NCBI GenBank assembly: GCA_001310415.1 | Contig: BAXE01000020.1 | Coordinates: 1 to 64,000 of the forward strand | Direction of reading: 5' to 3' | Source: Enterovibrio sp. JCM 19048 | GTDB taxonomy: Bacteria > Pseudomonadota > Gammaproteobacteria > Enterobacterales > Vibrionaceae | Length of the DNA: 64,000 nt | Part shown: positions 42,572-51,490 of the stretch, one piece after another | How positions within the stretch are numbered: position 1 is the first letter of the stretch | How the letters are laid out: each line of letters opens with the position of its first letter | Made by a program: the position numbers and the translations under genes | Notes under the pieces: generated by a model | Seen by the model: the letters and a program-made list of their open reading frames with translations, nothing else | Database searches by the model: none | Told to the model about the DNA's origin: nothing

Positions 42572-44225
42572 TTAAAGTGGCTCGATTTGGATCTCTTTAC
42601 CGTTAGTCACCAACAAGCTAGGCCCCAATTCATGGCTGATTTGCAATGCGTTGTCCCCTATCTGGCAATGAATACCGGGGAAGCCATTTTTCACCACTTC
42701 GATGACATGCCGGCGGTACAGGGAGCTTAGCTCAGACGCACTGCTTTCCATCTTGGCCTTCAACTCAGCGATACGTTCAAAGTGATGGGTCTTGGTCCAC
42801 GCCAGACGCTCTATCAGCTCATCCGGGCGTTTGTTGGGCGGTTGCTGAAGCAACTTCATTTCAGCATCTTTCACTTTCATCAGCTGCTCGTGCTCGTGTT
42901 CAAGCTCTTTCACCAGCCCCGCCGTATTTGCCAACAAATCCCCCAAACCGGTAAAGGCGTGAACATGCGTGGCTGTGCCGGAGGCGGCACCAAGCGTGAG
43001 CACCTTGATACCGCGTTGCGCCACGTGCTTACACCGGTTAACGTGCCATGGCGCTTATTGGCATCACAGACAATCAGGTCACCTTCGGTAAATGTGCGGC
43101 AATGCATAGCATGCTGGCTGATGTTGATATCACCTTTAGCACGGACATTCGCATACTGGGCGAATTTCGCCACAATGGAACCTTTGGCTTTCAGGCTGGT
43201 GGTCAGCTCCTGATCAGCCTGCACCTGACGTCCTAAAACACCATTGTGTATGACAATATCCCCCCGCTTCTAGCATGGCCATTTCAACCACCCCACCGAC
43301 AGTGATGGAGCCCGTCGCTTTGACCTTCATACCCGAATTGACATCACCGTTGATGACGACACTGCCTTCAAAATCCACGTGTCCGGTCGCCACCGTCACT
43401 GATTTCATACACAGCGCATTGTCGACCTCGACACCGTCTGGGTGAAGAATTGGCATCCCTGCGATTTCAGCGACAATCACATTTTCGTCTTTGGCGCTGT
43501 ATTTGCTGCCGGGAAACAGGCGGATAGGCATATCCCGCCCCGGGGTTGTTGTCAGGATCTCCCCAGTAACGCGGAATCCTTCAATCCCTTTGGTCGGGGG
43601 AATACGTTTTGCCAGAGGTTGACCTTCCTGCACCGTGATCATCTTTCCGAGATCACGCATGTCGACTGTTCCGTCATCGCGCTCCTGCGGACGTAGAACA
43701 CGTGATTTACTGTCTTGTACCAGATAGGCCAATTTGGAATCTTCGCCCGGAATGGGCCATTTACCTGCTGCGATGGGCACTTCCAGGTACTCACCTGGCT
43801 TAAGGCGGGCAGAGGCGGTTAGCAATTTTTGCAGCGTCTGTTTCTTTACGCCACGCACAATTTGCGCTTCTTTGAGCGCAGCAAGTAAATCATTTCCTTT
43901 GATCGGGGTTCCGCCGCAAGCACCATTCACTCGCAAAAAGGCCGTCATTTTTGGTCGTCGAAACGCGCACTCACCGATGCATCGCGTAACTCGGCCACAA
44001 CAACATCGTCAGGCTCGCCTTTCCACTCATCGTTGGAGGCGTTAATTTTTCCGAGTACTGACTCTATGGTTTCTTCATAGCGGAAAAAGCTGGCAACATT
44101 GTTTGCAACCAGCCATTCGACAATATGTTTTTTTCAATATGGGGCGCATCTTGGTCTGCTTTAGGCACTACAGTCATGTAGACCCTGCGACCATCGTTAG
44201 AGAGCCGCAAAAGCTGTTGCAGCAT
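42572..44225 (-). CDS. FapA/DUF342 polymerisation-type protein (four frameshifts)
   Basis: About 550 aa. The start at 44225 gives MLQQLLRLSNDGRRVYMTVV. The conserved FapA core is spread over several frames: CGGTPIKGNDLLAALKEAQI, the beta-helix SVTVATGHVDFEGSVVINGD, VKATGSITVGGVVEMAMLEA, then GSIVAKFAQYANVRAKGDI. The C-terminal coiled coil is KELEHEHEQLMKVKDAEMKL. Frame changes near 44125, 43945, 43255 and 43020. FapA proteins polymerise at the membrane or division site; in Vibrio the role is not settled. It lies between lap and PilZ-like genes. Confidence 0.82.
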
Positions 44226-44451
44226 GTAATCCCCTAATCCAATACATTAAACTACGAACTAACATCACGTTCGCATTCTACCCAGATGAAACATTTCAAC
44301 TGAAACACGGCAATGTCCAAGTTAGATTCAGATCGCATTAAATTGTTGACCACTTCATCAATTAAGTTACACGTGTCATATAAATGAATTATAGAGACTT
44401 TTATGCATTCTGCTGCATGATAGCTCCGGTTTCTTCTGACTCAGCAAAACT

Positions 44452-44482
44452 AAAAAGGCACGCTGGGTGAGCGTGCCTTTTA
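44452..44482 (-). terminator. Rho-independent terminator of the PilZ-like gene
   Basis: Stem AAAGGCACGCT/AGCGTGCCTTT with T-run on the minus strand, 22 bp from the stop. Confidence 0.85.
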
Positions 44483-44503
44483 AATCAGCATGTTAAAGGA
44501 TTG

Positions 44504-44890
44504 TTATGGCGCCAGCTTTTGGTGGGCATCATCTGTAAGCCACTCATCCAGACTGAAGCCATATCGATTCCGACCGTCAGGTTCTTGATTGCAGTAGATA
44601 AGCGTCCCTTTAAGCGGCGGCATATCAACCACCTGCAGATAACAGACCTTATCCAGCGCAAATGAATCCAGCGACAAAAGTCCGATTCCGCTTCGGCTTA
44701 CATCGCGGATAATAACGCGATGCCCGAATTCCTCATCCAACGGCTCATCTTCAGGATGGTGGGATTGGATATGCAATCTTGCATGTATCCCGCCCGTGCC
44801 CAATTCAATGCGCTCCTGAAACCGCTGGCATTCATTTTCCCCACCCGCTTTTCTGATGAGGGTGTCACAGAGCTTGTCATAGTCATTCAT
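44504..44890 (-). CDS. PilZ-like c-di-GMP-binding domain protein
   Basis: 128 aa from the ATG at 44890 (GGAGG upstream). After a helical N-terminus of about 45 residues comes a small beta domain containing HRVIIRDVSRSGIGLLSLDS, which matches the (D/N)xSxxG half of the c-di-GMP site of PilZ proteins; the RxxxR half is less clear. The ending YCNQEPDGRNRYGFSLDEW fits the last PilZ strands. It is a candidate c-di-GMP effector next to the Lap system. Confidence 0.7.
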   Translation of the reverse strand: MNDYDKLCDTLIRKAGGENECQRFQERIELGTGGIHARLHIQSHHPEDEPLDEEFGHRVIIRDVSRSGIGLLSLDSFALDKVCYLQVVDMPPLKGTLIYCNQEPDGRNRYGFSLDEWLTDDAHQKLAP

Positions 44891-45020
44891 TGTTGAGGCC
44901 TCCCACACCAGCGTTCTTACCGCAAATCACGCCGTAAACTTATTATTATATTGATAGATAACCAGTTTGCATGTATTGAAAGTTAGATAGCGCAATGCTC
45001 GAATTTACAGACAACATCCG

Positions 45021-45033
45021 TTTACAGTGTAAA
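45021..45033. promoter_or_regulatory. parS2 centromere site
   Basis: TTTACAGTGTAAA, a perfect parS2 match, in the 147-bp gap between the PilZ-like gene and the end of ycdX. Confidence 0.82.
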
Positions 45034-45037
45034 ATTC

Positions 45038-45787
45038 TTACCCTATACCTAACTCGCACAGACGTCGTTGCCTGATTGAAAGCCGCTTGGACTGAAATTC
45101 TTCAAACAGCGCTGCACTGCTTGTGATCACTTGGTCGCGACTCATTCCAACTTGTTCTATAAGCGTAGCCACACTACCGAGGTTGCCAACATCCTGTGAA
45201 AAATGAGCATCCGACCCAGTGGTGATCCAGGCACCCTTTTCTTTTGCTAATGCGGCGATTGCCAAGCAATTGGGCTCACTGCCTTTTCGGGAACCGTTCA
45301 ATGAAGAGTTATTAAGCTCGATCGCGACGCCAAGATCGGCCGCAGCTGACACAACACGCTCTATATCGATGGGATAAGACGGATTGCCGGGATGGGCAAT
45401 CGCATCCACCAATTGTGACTCCATCGCGTGGACCATGGCCTGAGTATGGGCAGCTTCGTCCTGCGCTCTAAAAACCGCTTCGTGGAGACTGGCGTTTACC
45501 CATTCAAGACTGGCATAGACATACAAAGGCAAATCCAGTTCACCATCAGAATTGAGGATGTTCGCTTCAACGCCGCGGACAATGCGGACGCCACTGAGAT
45601 AGTCTGGTAGCACACGTTGGTTAACAAAATGCCAATGGTGTGGCGCGCCGGGCATGGTGGAAGCATGATCAGTGACGCAAAGGAATTCAAGACCCGCGTC
45701 GGCTGCTGCCTGGGCATTTTCGATGATGGTGCTGTAGGCATGCCCACTGGCAATTGTGTGGGTGTGGGTGTCCGCGATCAGTTTCAT
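45038..45787 (-). CDS. ycdX: PHP-domain phosphatase YcdX
   Basis: 249 aa, intact. PHP metal-binding motifs in order: DTHTHTIASGHAYSTI, CVTDHASTMPGAPHHWHF, RGVEANIL, AIAHPGNPSYPID, ELNNSS and TTGSDAHFSQDVGNL. These bind three metal ions in relatives. YcdX-type proteins are phosphatases of unclear physiological substrate. It follows tmcA with no gap, so it is translationally linked to that tRNA modification gene by position only. Confidence 0.92.
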   Translation of the reverse strand: MKLIADTHTHTIASGHAYSTIIENAQAAADAGLEFLCVTDHASTMPGAPHHWHFVNQRVLPDYLSGVRIVRGVEANILNSDGELDLPLYVYASLEWVNASLHEAVFRAQDEAAHTQAMVHAMESQLVDAIAHPGNPSYPIDIERVVSAAADLGVAIELNNSSLNGSRKGSEPNCLAIAALAKEKGAWITTGSDAHFSQDVGNLGSVATLIEQVGMSRDQVITSSAALFEEFQSKRLSIRQRRLCELGIG

Positions 45788-47857
45788 TTAGCTTCCTTTT
45801 TGCTGATGTGCCAATTGACGCGTAATCCATACTCGCATCGCCGATTCCGTTTCTTTTCTGCCGGCATAGCCAAACTGCTTTGCTGTTTCTTGCCAGGTGC
45901 GTCGTTGCAACACACGGGCAATGAGCAGCGCACAGCCATTTGATTCATTGTCTACCGGATTTGTGGCAAGCCAATGAATAAGCCAAAGCCAAAGACTGCC
46001 CGTGCATAAATCGTACCCTAAATGGTTGTCTGCAAACAGTGCAACCTGCTGGTTAATCGCTTCGCAAGGAAGCGGCGCTTCGCGGTGCGCTAAGAGTTTG
46101 GCAACCAGATTGGGGTCAAGATCTGAGAACTGTTCGCACAGTTGATGGGCAAAATTGCACGAAAACAAACGACTGGCGATCGCGAACCAGCTTGGACTAT
46201 CGCCCAAAGGTTTGACAAGTTGCAGCGAGTGGGTGCCACTGGCCGCATCCCGGCTGACACCCAATCTCAGCGGCGCATACCCGAGAGCCGACCAAAACTG
46301 CCATAGGGGCAAGGTTGCACCAAAACTGGTACCAATCAATCCCATTCCCTGCTGTATGGTCGTTTGCTCTGCGTGGGCAATGAGCGCGCGTCCAATTCCC
46401 TGGCGTCGGCAAGCCGGCAACACGGCAACGCGGGAGATCCGGTTCAAGGTTGACGTTAAGACCTCAGGGAGGCCGACATGGCTCGCCAGACTCTGAGCGA
46501 GAAGGTGCCCACGCAAACGGCGCTTTCCGGCAACAACATCCTTCGCCAATTGGGGTTCAAAGCCGCCCTCACGGAACAGCAACACTGCACCCACTAACAC
46601 CTCATCCATAAAGGCCGCGATCAATAACTGGTCCTCGCCATCGAGAAGCTGAACCAAATCATTGGGAGATGTTTGATAGTGTGCCGTAACCAGCAAGGCA
46701 AAAAGCTGTTTAAGCAAGGCTTCATTGCCTGCGAGTTCTGTCGACGATATCTCGCGGTAACTGACTGTTGCCCTATTTGGGGGCGAGACAGGTTCTGCGT
46801 CAAACAAAAAGGCATCAAACAACCACCGCTCGAGGGGATCACGCTCTGCCCATCGCACAGGCGTGTGGAGTTTCACTTCCTTCCAGCCTTTGGCGTTGTC
46901 ATCCAACAACGCGCGGAAACGGGTGCTGAACGCCCTGCCCGATCCTTCATAGCCATGTTCAGTGGAAGAGAACACAATCCGGCTGTAGCTGCTGAGCATG
47001 TCTGCCAGCAAAGGAAGCGGAATCGCTGCCGCCTCATCCACCATCAGCAAATCGCATGGCGGCTGTTCACGCAAAAGCGCATCAGGCGCCACGAATTGCA
47101 ACGTGCCGCCATTGTCCGCTTCAAGGGAGAATTTCCCTTTGGCATGGATGTGTTCGGCCTGCGCCGCATGCCGAAAAAGCGTCTCTGCATTGGCAAACCT
47201 TGGTGACGTGACAATGATGTGTTTCGGCGAATTAGCGAGAATGTCGCTGACAGCCATTCCCATTGAGGACGATTTTCCCCTGCCCCGGTCAGCGACTAAA
47301 AGTGCAGGTCGACGACGGTGTCCATGCAATACACGACCAACGGCGTCGATGGCCGTGTTCTGATCATCTGTCCGTAACCGGCTTTCTGCTGACACGGAAC
47401 CATGCTGATCCGGGTATGCGTTTTTTGGTGGTCGATAGCCGGAATGTTGGCAAATACACGCAACGTCATCGTGGTTGGCGTACTCAAAAAAGCGAGATGC
47501 AAAAAGGCTGCTTGAAGCCGATGTTTTGTCGCCTGCGACCATAAACACCAACTCTCCACCTCGCACACAGCCAGTAATCGCGCAAAGCCGCTCGACATCT
47601 ATGTGATAGCGGAGATCAAGCGCAATGGAGCCCAGCTCCTGCCCCAATAACTGCTTCGTCTTTGACCATGGTAGCGAGGCGCCACTGCCTGTCTTGTCGC
47701 TCACCCATTGCGTATCAGGCATGGTGCCTAACAGCGACGACACGAATTCATCGTCACCAAAGACAAAAACAGGGATACGGATAAACGCACGCTGCGCCAT
47801 TGCACGCAATTCACTTAAAGCAGTTACAAAGTCAGGATTCACGATAATGCCATTCAC
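45788..47857 (-). CDS. tmcA: tRNA(Met) cytidine acetyltransferase TmcA
   Basis: About 689 aa. The start is taken as GTG 47857 (VNGIIVNPDFVTALSEL), since the frame further upstream belongs to parB2 and joins it only through a frame error. Domains: N-terminal DUF1726-like part, RecD-like helicase with Walker A ADRGRGKSSSMGM and Walker B LMVDEAAAIPLPL, then a GNAT acetyltransferase (RVAVLPACRRQGIGRALI) and a C-terminal tRNA-binding part. It makes N4-acetylcytidine at the wobble position of elongator tRNA-Met using ATP and acetyl-CoA. Confidence 0.92.
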   Translation of the reverse strand: MNGIIVNPDFVTALSELRAMAQRAFIRIPVFVFGDDEFVSSLLGTMPDTQWVSDKTGSGASLPWSKTKQLLGQELGSIALDLRYHIDVERLCAITGCVRGGELVFMVAGDKTSASSSLFASRFFEYANHDDVACICQHSGYRPPKNAYPDQHGSVSAESRLRTDDQNTAIDAVGRVLHGHRRRPALLVADRGRGKSSSMGMAVSDILANSPKHIIVTSPRFANAETLFRHAAQAEHIHAKGKFSLEADNGGTLQFVAPDALLREQPPCDLLMVDEAAAIPLPLLADMLSSYSRIVFSSTEHGYEGSGRAFSTRFRALLDDNAKGWKEVKLHTPVRWAERDPLERWLFDAFLFDAEPVSPPNRATVSYREISSTELAGNEALLKQLFALLVTAHYQTSPNDLVQLLDGEDQLLIAAFMDEVLVGAVLLFREGGFEPQLAKDVVAGKRRLRGHLLAQSLASHVGLPEVLTSTLNRISRVAVLPACRRQGIGRALIAHAEQTTIQQGMGLIGTSFGATLPLWQFWSALGYAPLRLGVSRDAASGTHSLQLVKPLGDSPSWFAIASRLFSCNFAHQLCEQFSDLDPNLVAKLLAHREAPLPCEAINQQVALFADNHLGYDLCTGSLWLWLIHWLATNPVDNESNGCALLIARVLQRRTWQETAKQFGYAGRKETESAMRVWITRQLAHQQKGS

Positions 47858-47916
47858 AAGAAAACTGGCTCTATGATACCGGATCCGGCAAGGCGGATAA
47901 CAGCGAATGCAAAGAA

Positions 47917-47944
47917 ACAAAAAACGCGCCGGAGCGCGTTTTTC
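47917..47944 (-). terminator. Rho-independent terminator of parAB2
   Basis: AAAACGCGC, CGGA, GCGCGTTTT with a T-run on the minus strand, 17 bp after the parB2 stop; separates parAB2 from tmcA. Confidence 0.88.
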
Positions 47945-47960
47945 TAACGTTTCTTTCTGG

Positions 47961-48927
47961 TTAGGAAAGACGTGATTTGATAAAGGCCAAAATGGCTTCA
48001 GCGTCTGCATCGCCCATTTTTTGAGGTTAATCGCCAGTGCATCGCCGCGACGGCGGTAACTCACGCGCCCTTTGACAAGATCAATGGCCGGCGCTTCAGT
48101 GTTAGCCGCTTTTGGTTTCAGCTCTTCACACCACTGCTCCAGCACCAGGGTTACCTCGCGGGTAATGCGGCTTATCCCTGTAGCATCTACCGTTTGCCAA
48201 ACCGGCGTAGCGCCCAACTTAGCCAGCAGAGTCGCCTGCTCAGCATCGGTCAGGGTAAAGAAAAGGCGGTGAAGTTTCACAATGGTCGGGCGGCCAAGTT
48301 CAGCCACACTTGGGTAAGCCTGCAACAAAGGCAATGGCAGAGATGCCGCTTTCAGCGCCCCACTAACCAGCGCTTCGCTGCACTGGCACACTTTCGCCAG
48401 CTCTTTTTGGTCGAGCGCATCGCCGCGATCAAGCATGGCCTGCATCTCTTTACCGCGCTCAAACAATGACAGCGGCTTGTGGGCATTTGCTACGTCTGAC
48501 AGGAACTTGGCATGCTTGCTGTTGATGCCTTTAGCAACATAAATCAGGAAATCCTGCTTGGCAATAATACACGACATGCGACGGCGGCTACCGTCCAGCA
48601 CTTCGATTTTATTGCCTTCAGCCAACGGCCGACCGCCGGGTATTGCTGACCACGATCTTTCAGCGTTGTCAGGATATCAGCCAGTGCCAACTCGTTCAGA
48701 AACGATTGTTCACGGGCATTTTCAGCAAAGACCGAAGTGCGGGTTTCCACATCTGCAGCAGGCACGCGAACCAGTTCAAATTCAACGGTTGCTTCACCGG
48801 CGACAGACAGTTCAATCACGGCCGCTTTGTCTGAAGCAGCTTTCTGCGCTTCTTGCGCAGTGGTTGCGCGTCGTTTGTCGACTTTACCAAACAGGCGCGC
48901 ATTTAATTCTGAGGTTTTAATGGCCAT
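47961..48927 (-). CDS. parB2: Chromosome 2 partition protein ParB2 (two frameshifts)
   Basis: About 322 aa, the usual ParB2 size. It starts 3 bp after the parA2 stop with AGGAG in place. The N-terminal part is MAIKTSELNARLFGKVDKRR; the middle carries the ParB helix-turn-helix (LDQKELAKVCQCSEALVSGA). Frame changes near 48605, just before EGNKIEVLDGSRRRMSCI, and near 48022, which restores the end MGDADAEAILAFIKSRLS. It binds parS2 sites and loads the partition complex; four perfect sites occur in this window. Confidence 0.92.
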
Positions 48928-48930
48928 TTA

Positions 48931-50137
48931 TCACTCCTGATTGCGTTGCGACCAGTGACTATGGAGCACACGTTCAAGCTCCAATCCTGCGCGGTGCACA
49001 GCTTCTTGTGCGGTAGACAGCGTCTTTTTGCCGCCTTCAAATCTTGCGCTGTTAAGTCAAACACAGTGCTGTAGGTATCGGCACAGGTTTCAAAAGCACG
49101 GCTACGAGGAATTGTCGCCATCATCACCTGATCGCCCAGCAAGTAGTTCATCTCTGTCAGCACAGACACTTGCTTCTTGTTGTCATCTTCGAACATCGTA
49201 GGTACCAGACGGACAAACTCAAGCCCCGGCCAATCTTCCGGGAACATGCCATATACAGTTGCAAATGCTGGAAGAAGTTCACTGTAGATGCCCAGTCCAG
49301 ACGTTTTGCCGCACAAGGGATCAACAAGGCGTTAGACGCATACATGGCGTTCCACACCAGAGGATCAATGTGTGGACCGGTATCAATCATGATGACATCA
49401 AATTCATCAGCAATAACGTCAATCACCTTCTCCTGCAGCAACTGCACGATATCCAGTGAGCCGTTTGTTGCCAGGTTCTGCCACGCTTCGGCGTTGAACA
49501 TGGCGTCTTCAGGGAAAGCCGCAATGGTCTTCAGGTTCGGATACTGGGTAGGCAGCAGCACGTTCTTCATCATGAACTCTTTGTCTGCTTCCTGTGGCGT
49601 ATTCCCCAACATCACGTCCACCGCTGAATAAATCCCTTCCTGCTCCGTCACACTGATTTGCGGGTTGAGGAACAGACGCAGCGAGCCTTGCGGGTCAAGG
49701 TCGACCAGACAGATGCGGTAGCGTTTTTCAAGGTTCAGCGCCAGACAAGCAGCCAGGTGGACTGCACTCATGGACTTACCGGTACCGCCCTTCTGGTTCT
49801 GGATATTAATAACCCAAGGTTTGTAGCCCTTGCCTTTCCCCTCATGAAAAGCAGGGATCTTGGCGGCTTCCATAATTTGGTGCGCTTCATCCAGCGTAAT
49901 GGAATAGTGGTTCGCATTGTTTTTGGTGAATTGATGACCGCCTTCTTCCATGCGGGTGATCGCTTCATCCAGTTTACGCCGCGTCAGACCGGAGCGGGTT
50001 TCCATCAGCGCTTTCGACATCGGTGGGAACAGTTGCTCGTGACGTTCCTCCATTACGATTTCGATGCGGTCAGCCTGTACCTGCTTCGTTTGCTCTGCAA
50101 TAGTTTGCAGGTTTTCTATCGTCTTTTCCCTATTCAT
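48931..50137 (-). CDS. parA2: Chromosome 2 partition ATPase ParA2 (two frameshifts)
   Basis: About 405 aa, a type Ia ParA: an N-terminal helical/HTH region of about 105 residues precedes the ATPase. Deviant Walker A NQKGGTGKSMSAVHLAACLA, then LVDLDPQGSLRLFL and DVIMIDTGPHIDPL. Frame changes near 49265 and 49040 restore PAFATVYGMFPEDW and the end HRAGLELERVLHSHW. It forms ATP-driven filaments or gradients on the nucleoid that position the ori2/parS2 complex. It is divergent from rctB across ori2. Confidence 0.94.
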
Positions 50138-50331
50138 TTTTCTTTTCGCCTTAGAAGAGAATTAAAATGAATTGTACAGCATAATTCACCACATTCAACA
50201 AAACGCTGCACGCAGTGCAAAATAATTAAGATCACGCTCACTTTCTGACAATTCCTTGAAAATTCGCACTAAAATTTTGCGAACAACACGCCACTAAAAA
50301 TACTACATTTAAAGTGTTACAGCGTCACGTC

Positions 50332-50344
50332 TTTACAATGTAAA
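50332..50344. promoter_or_regulatory. parS2 centromere site near ori2
   Basis: TTTACAATGTAAA, a perfect parS2 match, about 195 bp upstream of the parA2 start, at the edge of ori2. Confidence 0.85.
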
Positions 50345-50376
50345 CCGGGATTAATGACAAAACGACGATGTAAAGT

Positions 50377-50421
50377 CCGGAACGGTGAAAAAGGTCGTCG
50401 AAATTACGGACGGTGTCATTT
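50377..50421 (+). repeat. 39-mer-like RctB regulatory repeat, copy 1
   Basis: It begins CCGGAACGGTGAAA and matches a second copy at 50715 in 32 of 45 positions without gaps. Long repeats of this kind on the parA2 side of ori2 are expected to be RctB 39-mer sites that inhibit initiation; assignment is by position and pairing. Confidence 0.6.
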
Positions 50422-50493
50422 CAACTTTTAAATTGCAGTGATTGCCGCGCAGAGAATAGAAAACAGGGGGATAGGGAGACATTATTGGGAGCC

Positions 50494-50527
50494 ACCTTGA
50501 TCATTTTTCTGAAAACATGATCAAGGT
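50494..50527. promoter_or_regulatory. Inverted pair of RctB iterons
   Basis: Two iterons in opposite orientation form an 11-bp perfect inverted repeat (ACCTTGATCAT and ATGATCAAGGT) around a 12-base spacer, in the part of ori2 expected to hold incompatibility or negative-control sites. Confidence 0.6.
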
Positions 50528-50561
50528 AGAGTCATCAACATCGTTTTGGCTTACTGTTCTC

Positions 50562-50688
50562 TTGATCATGCTTTCACGAAATTCACCTAGGATAGGAAAA
50601 ATGATCAAGGTTTGAAAAGCGTTGTATTTTTCGTCATCTAAACCCGCATACGGATCCTTTTTCCCGAATCGATGATCAAGTAAATCCA
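50562..50688. promoter_or_regulatory. Scattered RctB iterons in the ori2 regulatory region
   Basis: TTGATCATGCTTTCA at 50562 (plus), TTGATCATTTTTCC read on the minus strand at about 50597-50609, and an ATGATCAAG site at 50672. They share the TGATCA core with the ordered array but are unevenly spaced and in both orientations. Confidence 0.6.
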
Positions 50689-50714
50689 TGCCGGATTGAC
50701 GTAGAGGAAGGTTG

Positions 50715-50759
50715 CCGGAACGATGAAAGGTAGCGGCGAATTTACGGTTGATGCCTTTT
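50715..50759 (+). repeat. 39-mer-like RctB regulatory repeat, copy 2
   Basis: Begins CCGGAACGATGAAA; aligns without gaps to the copy at 50377, with matching blocks at both ends and in TTTACGG/ATTACGG. The two copies are 338 bp apart in the same orientation. Confidence 0.6.
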
Positions 50760-50856
50760 GTATTCTGACTTTATGCCCTTTCCAACGGGTTTACAGGCAA
50801 AATCAGTGCGCTAGCATGTCCTATGCAGGTGAAGATTGAAATGCAATGCCGCTATC

Positions 50857-51043
50857 TTGATCATCGTTTCCATGTTTCCCGTGAGATTAGGCCGACGAAC
50901 CGCAACAAACCGTCATTGCATTTCAACCGGATGCCAACACGTAAACGACCTACGAAAGGGAGCAACCTGGCCAATATTTAAACATTGGGCTTCGTTGGCT
51001 ATGAAATTTCATTCTAAATGACGTTTCCCTGATCATTTTTCCG
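50857..51043 (+). promoter_or_regulatory. Two further isolated RctB iterons
   Basis: TTGATCATCGTTTCC at about 50857 and CTGATCATTTTTCCG at 51029, both in the orientation of the main array. The segment between them (about 170 bp) holds no gene I can support. Confidence 0.55.
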
Positions 51044-51105
51044 TATCCTGAAAGGGCAAATCCCAGCTCCAATCAAAGAAAGGGAAGACGATGGCTAGCG
51101 CGATC

Positions 51106-51114
51106 TGTGGATAA
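51106..51114 (-). promoter_or_regulatory. DnaA box of ori2
   Basis: TGTGGATAA is the complement of the consensus TTATCCACA. It lies 15 bp before the first ordered iteron, the usual single DnaA box of chromosome 2 origins. Confidence 0.82.
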
Positions 51115-51128
51115 CTTGTGTGATTACC

Positions 51129-51259
51129 ATGATCATGCTTTTGAGGCGGTGATGATCACGGTTTCGGGGTGTTGATGATCATTGTTGCGGGTCTCTAATG
51201 ATCATGCTTTCAATACTTTAATGATCATCATTCCGGCATTGTCATGATCATTGTTTCGG
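51129..51259 (+). repeat. Six RctB iterons at exact 23-bp spacing
   Basis: The units start at 51129, 51152, 51175, 51198, 51221 and 51244, each beginning ATGATCA followed by a T/C-rich tail such as TTGTTTCGG. All face the same way. Each contains GATC, so Dam methylation can control RctB binding. The spacing is close to two helical turns, placing all RctB molecules on nearly one face. Confidence 0.9.
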
Positions 51260-51490
51260 AGTGGGCAAAATTTAAATCAATATACATCAACAAGTTACGG
51301 CAAACTCTCCGCTCGGATCAATAGATCAATACATCAATAAGATCCTATTAAATCAAAAAGATCAGTTAAAAAGCGCCAACAAAAAAGATCTTTCTTTCTT
51401 TTATTTTTTCTTATAATCTTTCGGAAAAATGGCTTAATTACGGCCATATGTATTCTGATAACACACCGGCTTAGCAAGGAGCGGCGGCGA

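Larger units (their letters stand above)
51106..51440. other. Minimal replication origin of chromosome 2 (ori2)
   Basis: In order: DnaA box, six regularly spaced iterons, then an AT-rich segment (51260-51440) leading into rctB. The AT-rich part has seven ATCA tetramers (51276, 51286, 51317, 51325, 51333, 51352, 51361), the motif to which RctB is reported to bind in single-stranded form during opening. A TATAAT at 51412-51417 may be the rctB -10 box. Confidence 0.88.

Noticed and set aside
45788-48625. A 945-residue open frame joining ParB2 to TmcA
   Set aside because: A frame error at about 48022 removes the ParB2 stop. The alternative frame gives a normal ParB2 end, followed by a terminator hairpin at 47917-47944, so these are two genes.
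50836-51021. Small open frame inside the ori2 regulatory region
   Set aside because: It overlaps iterons and is not protein-like.
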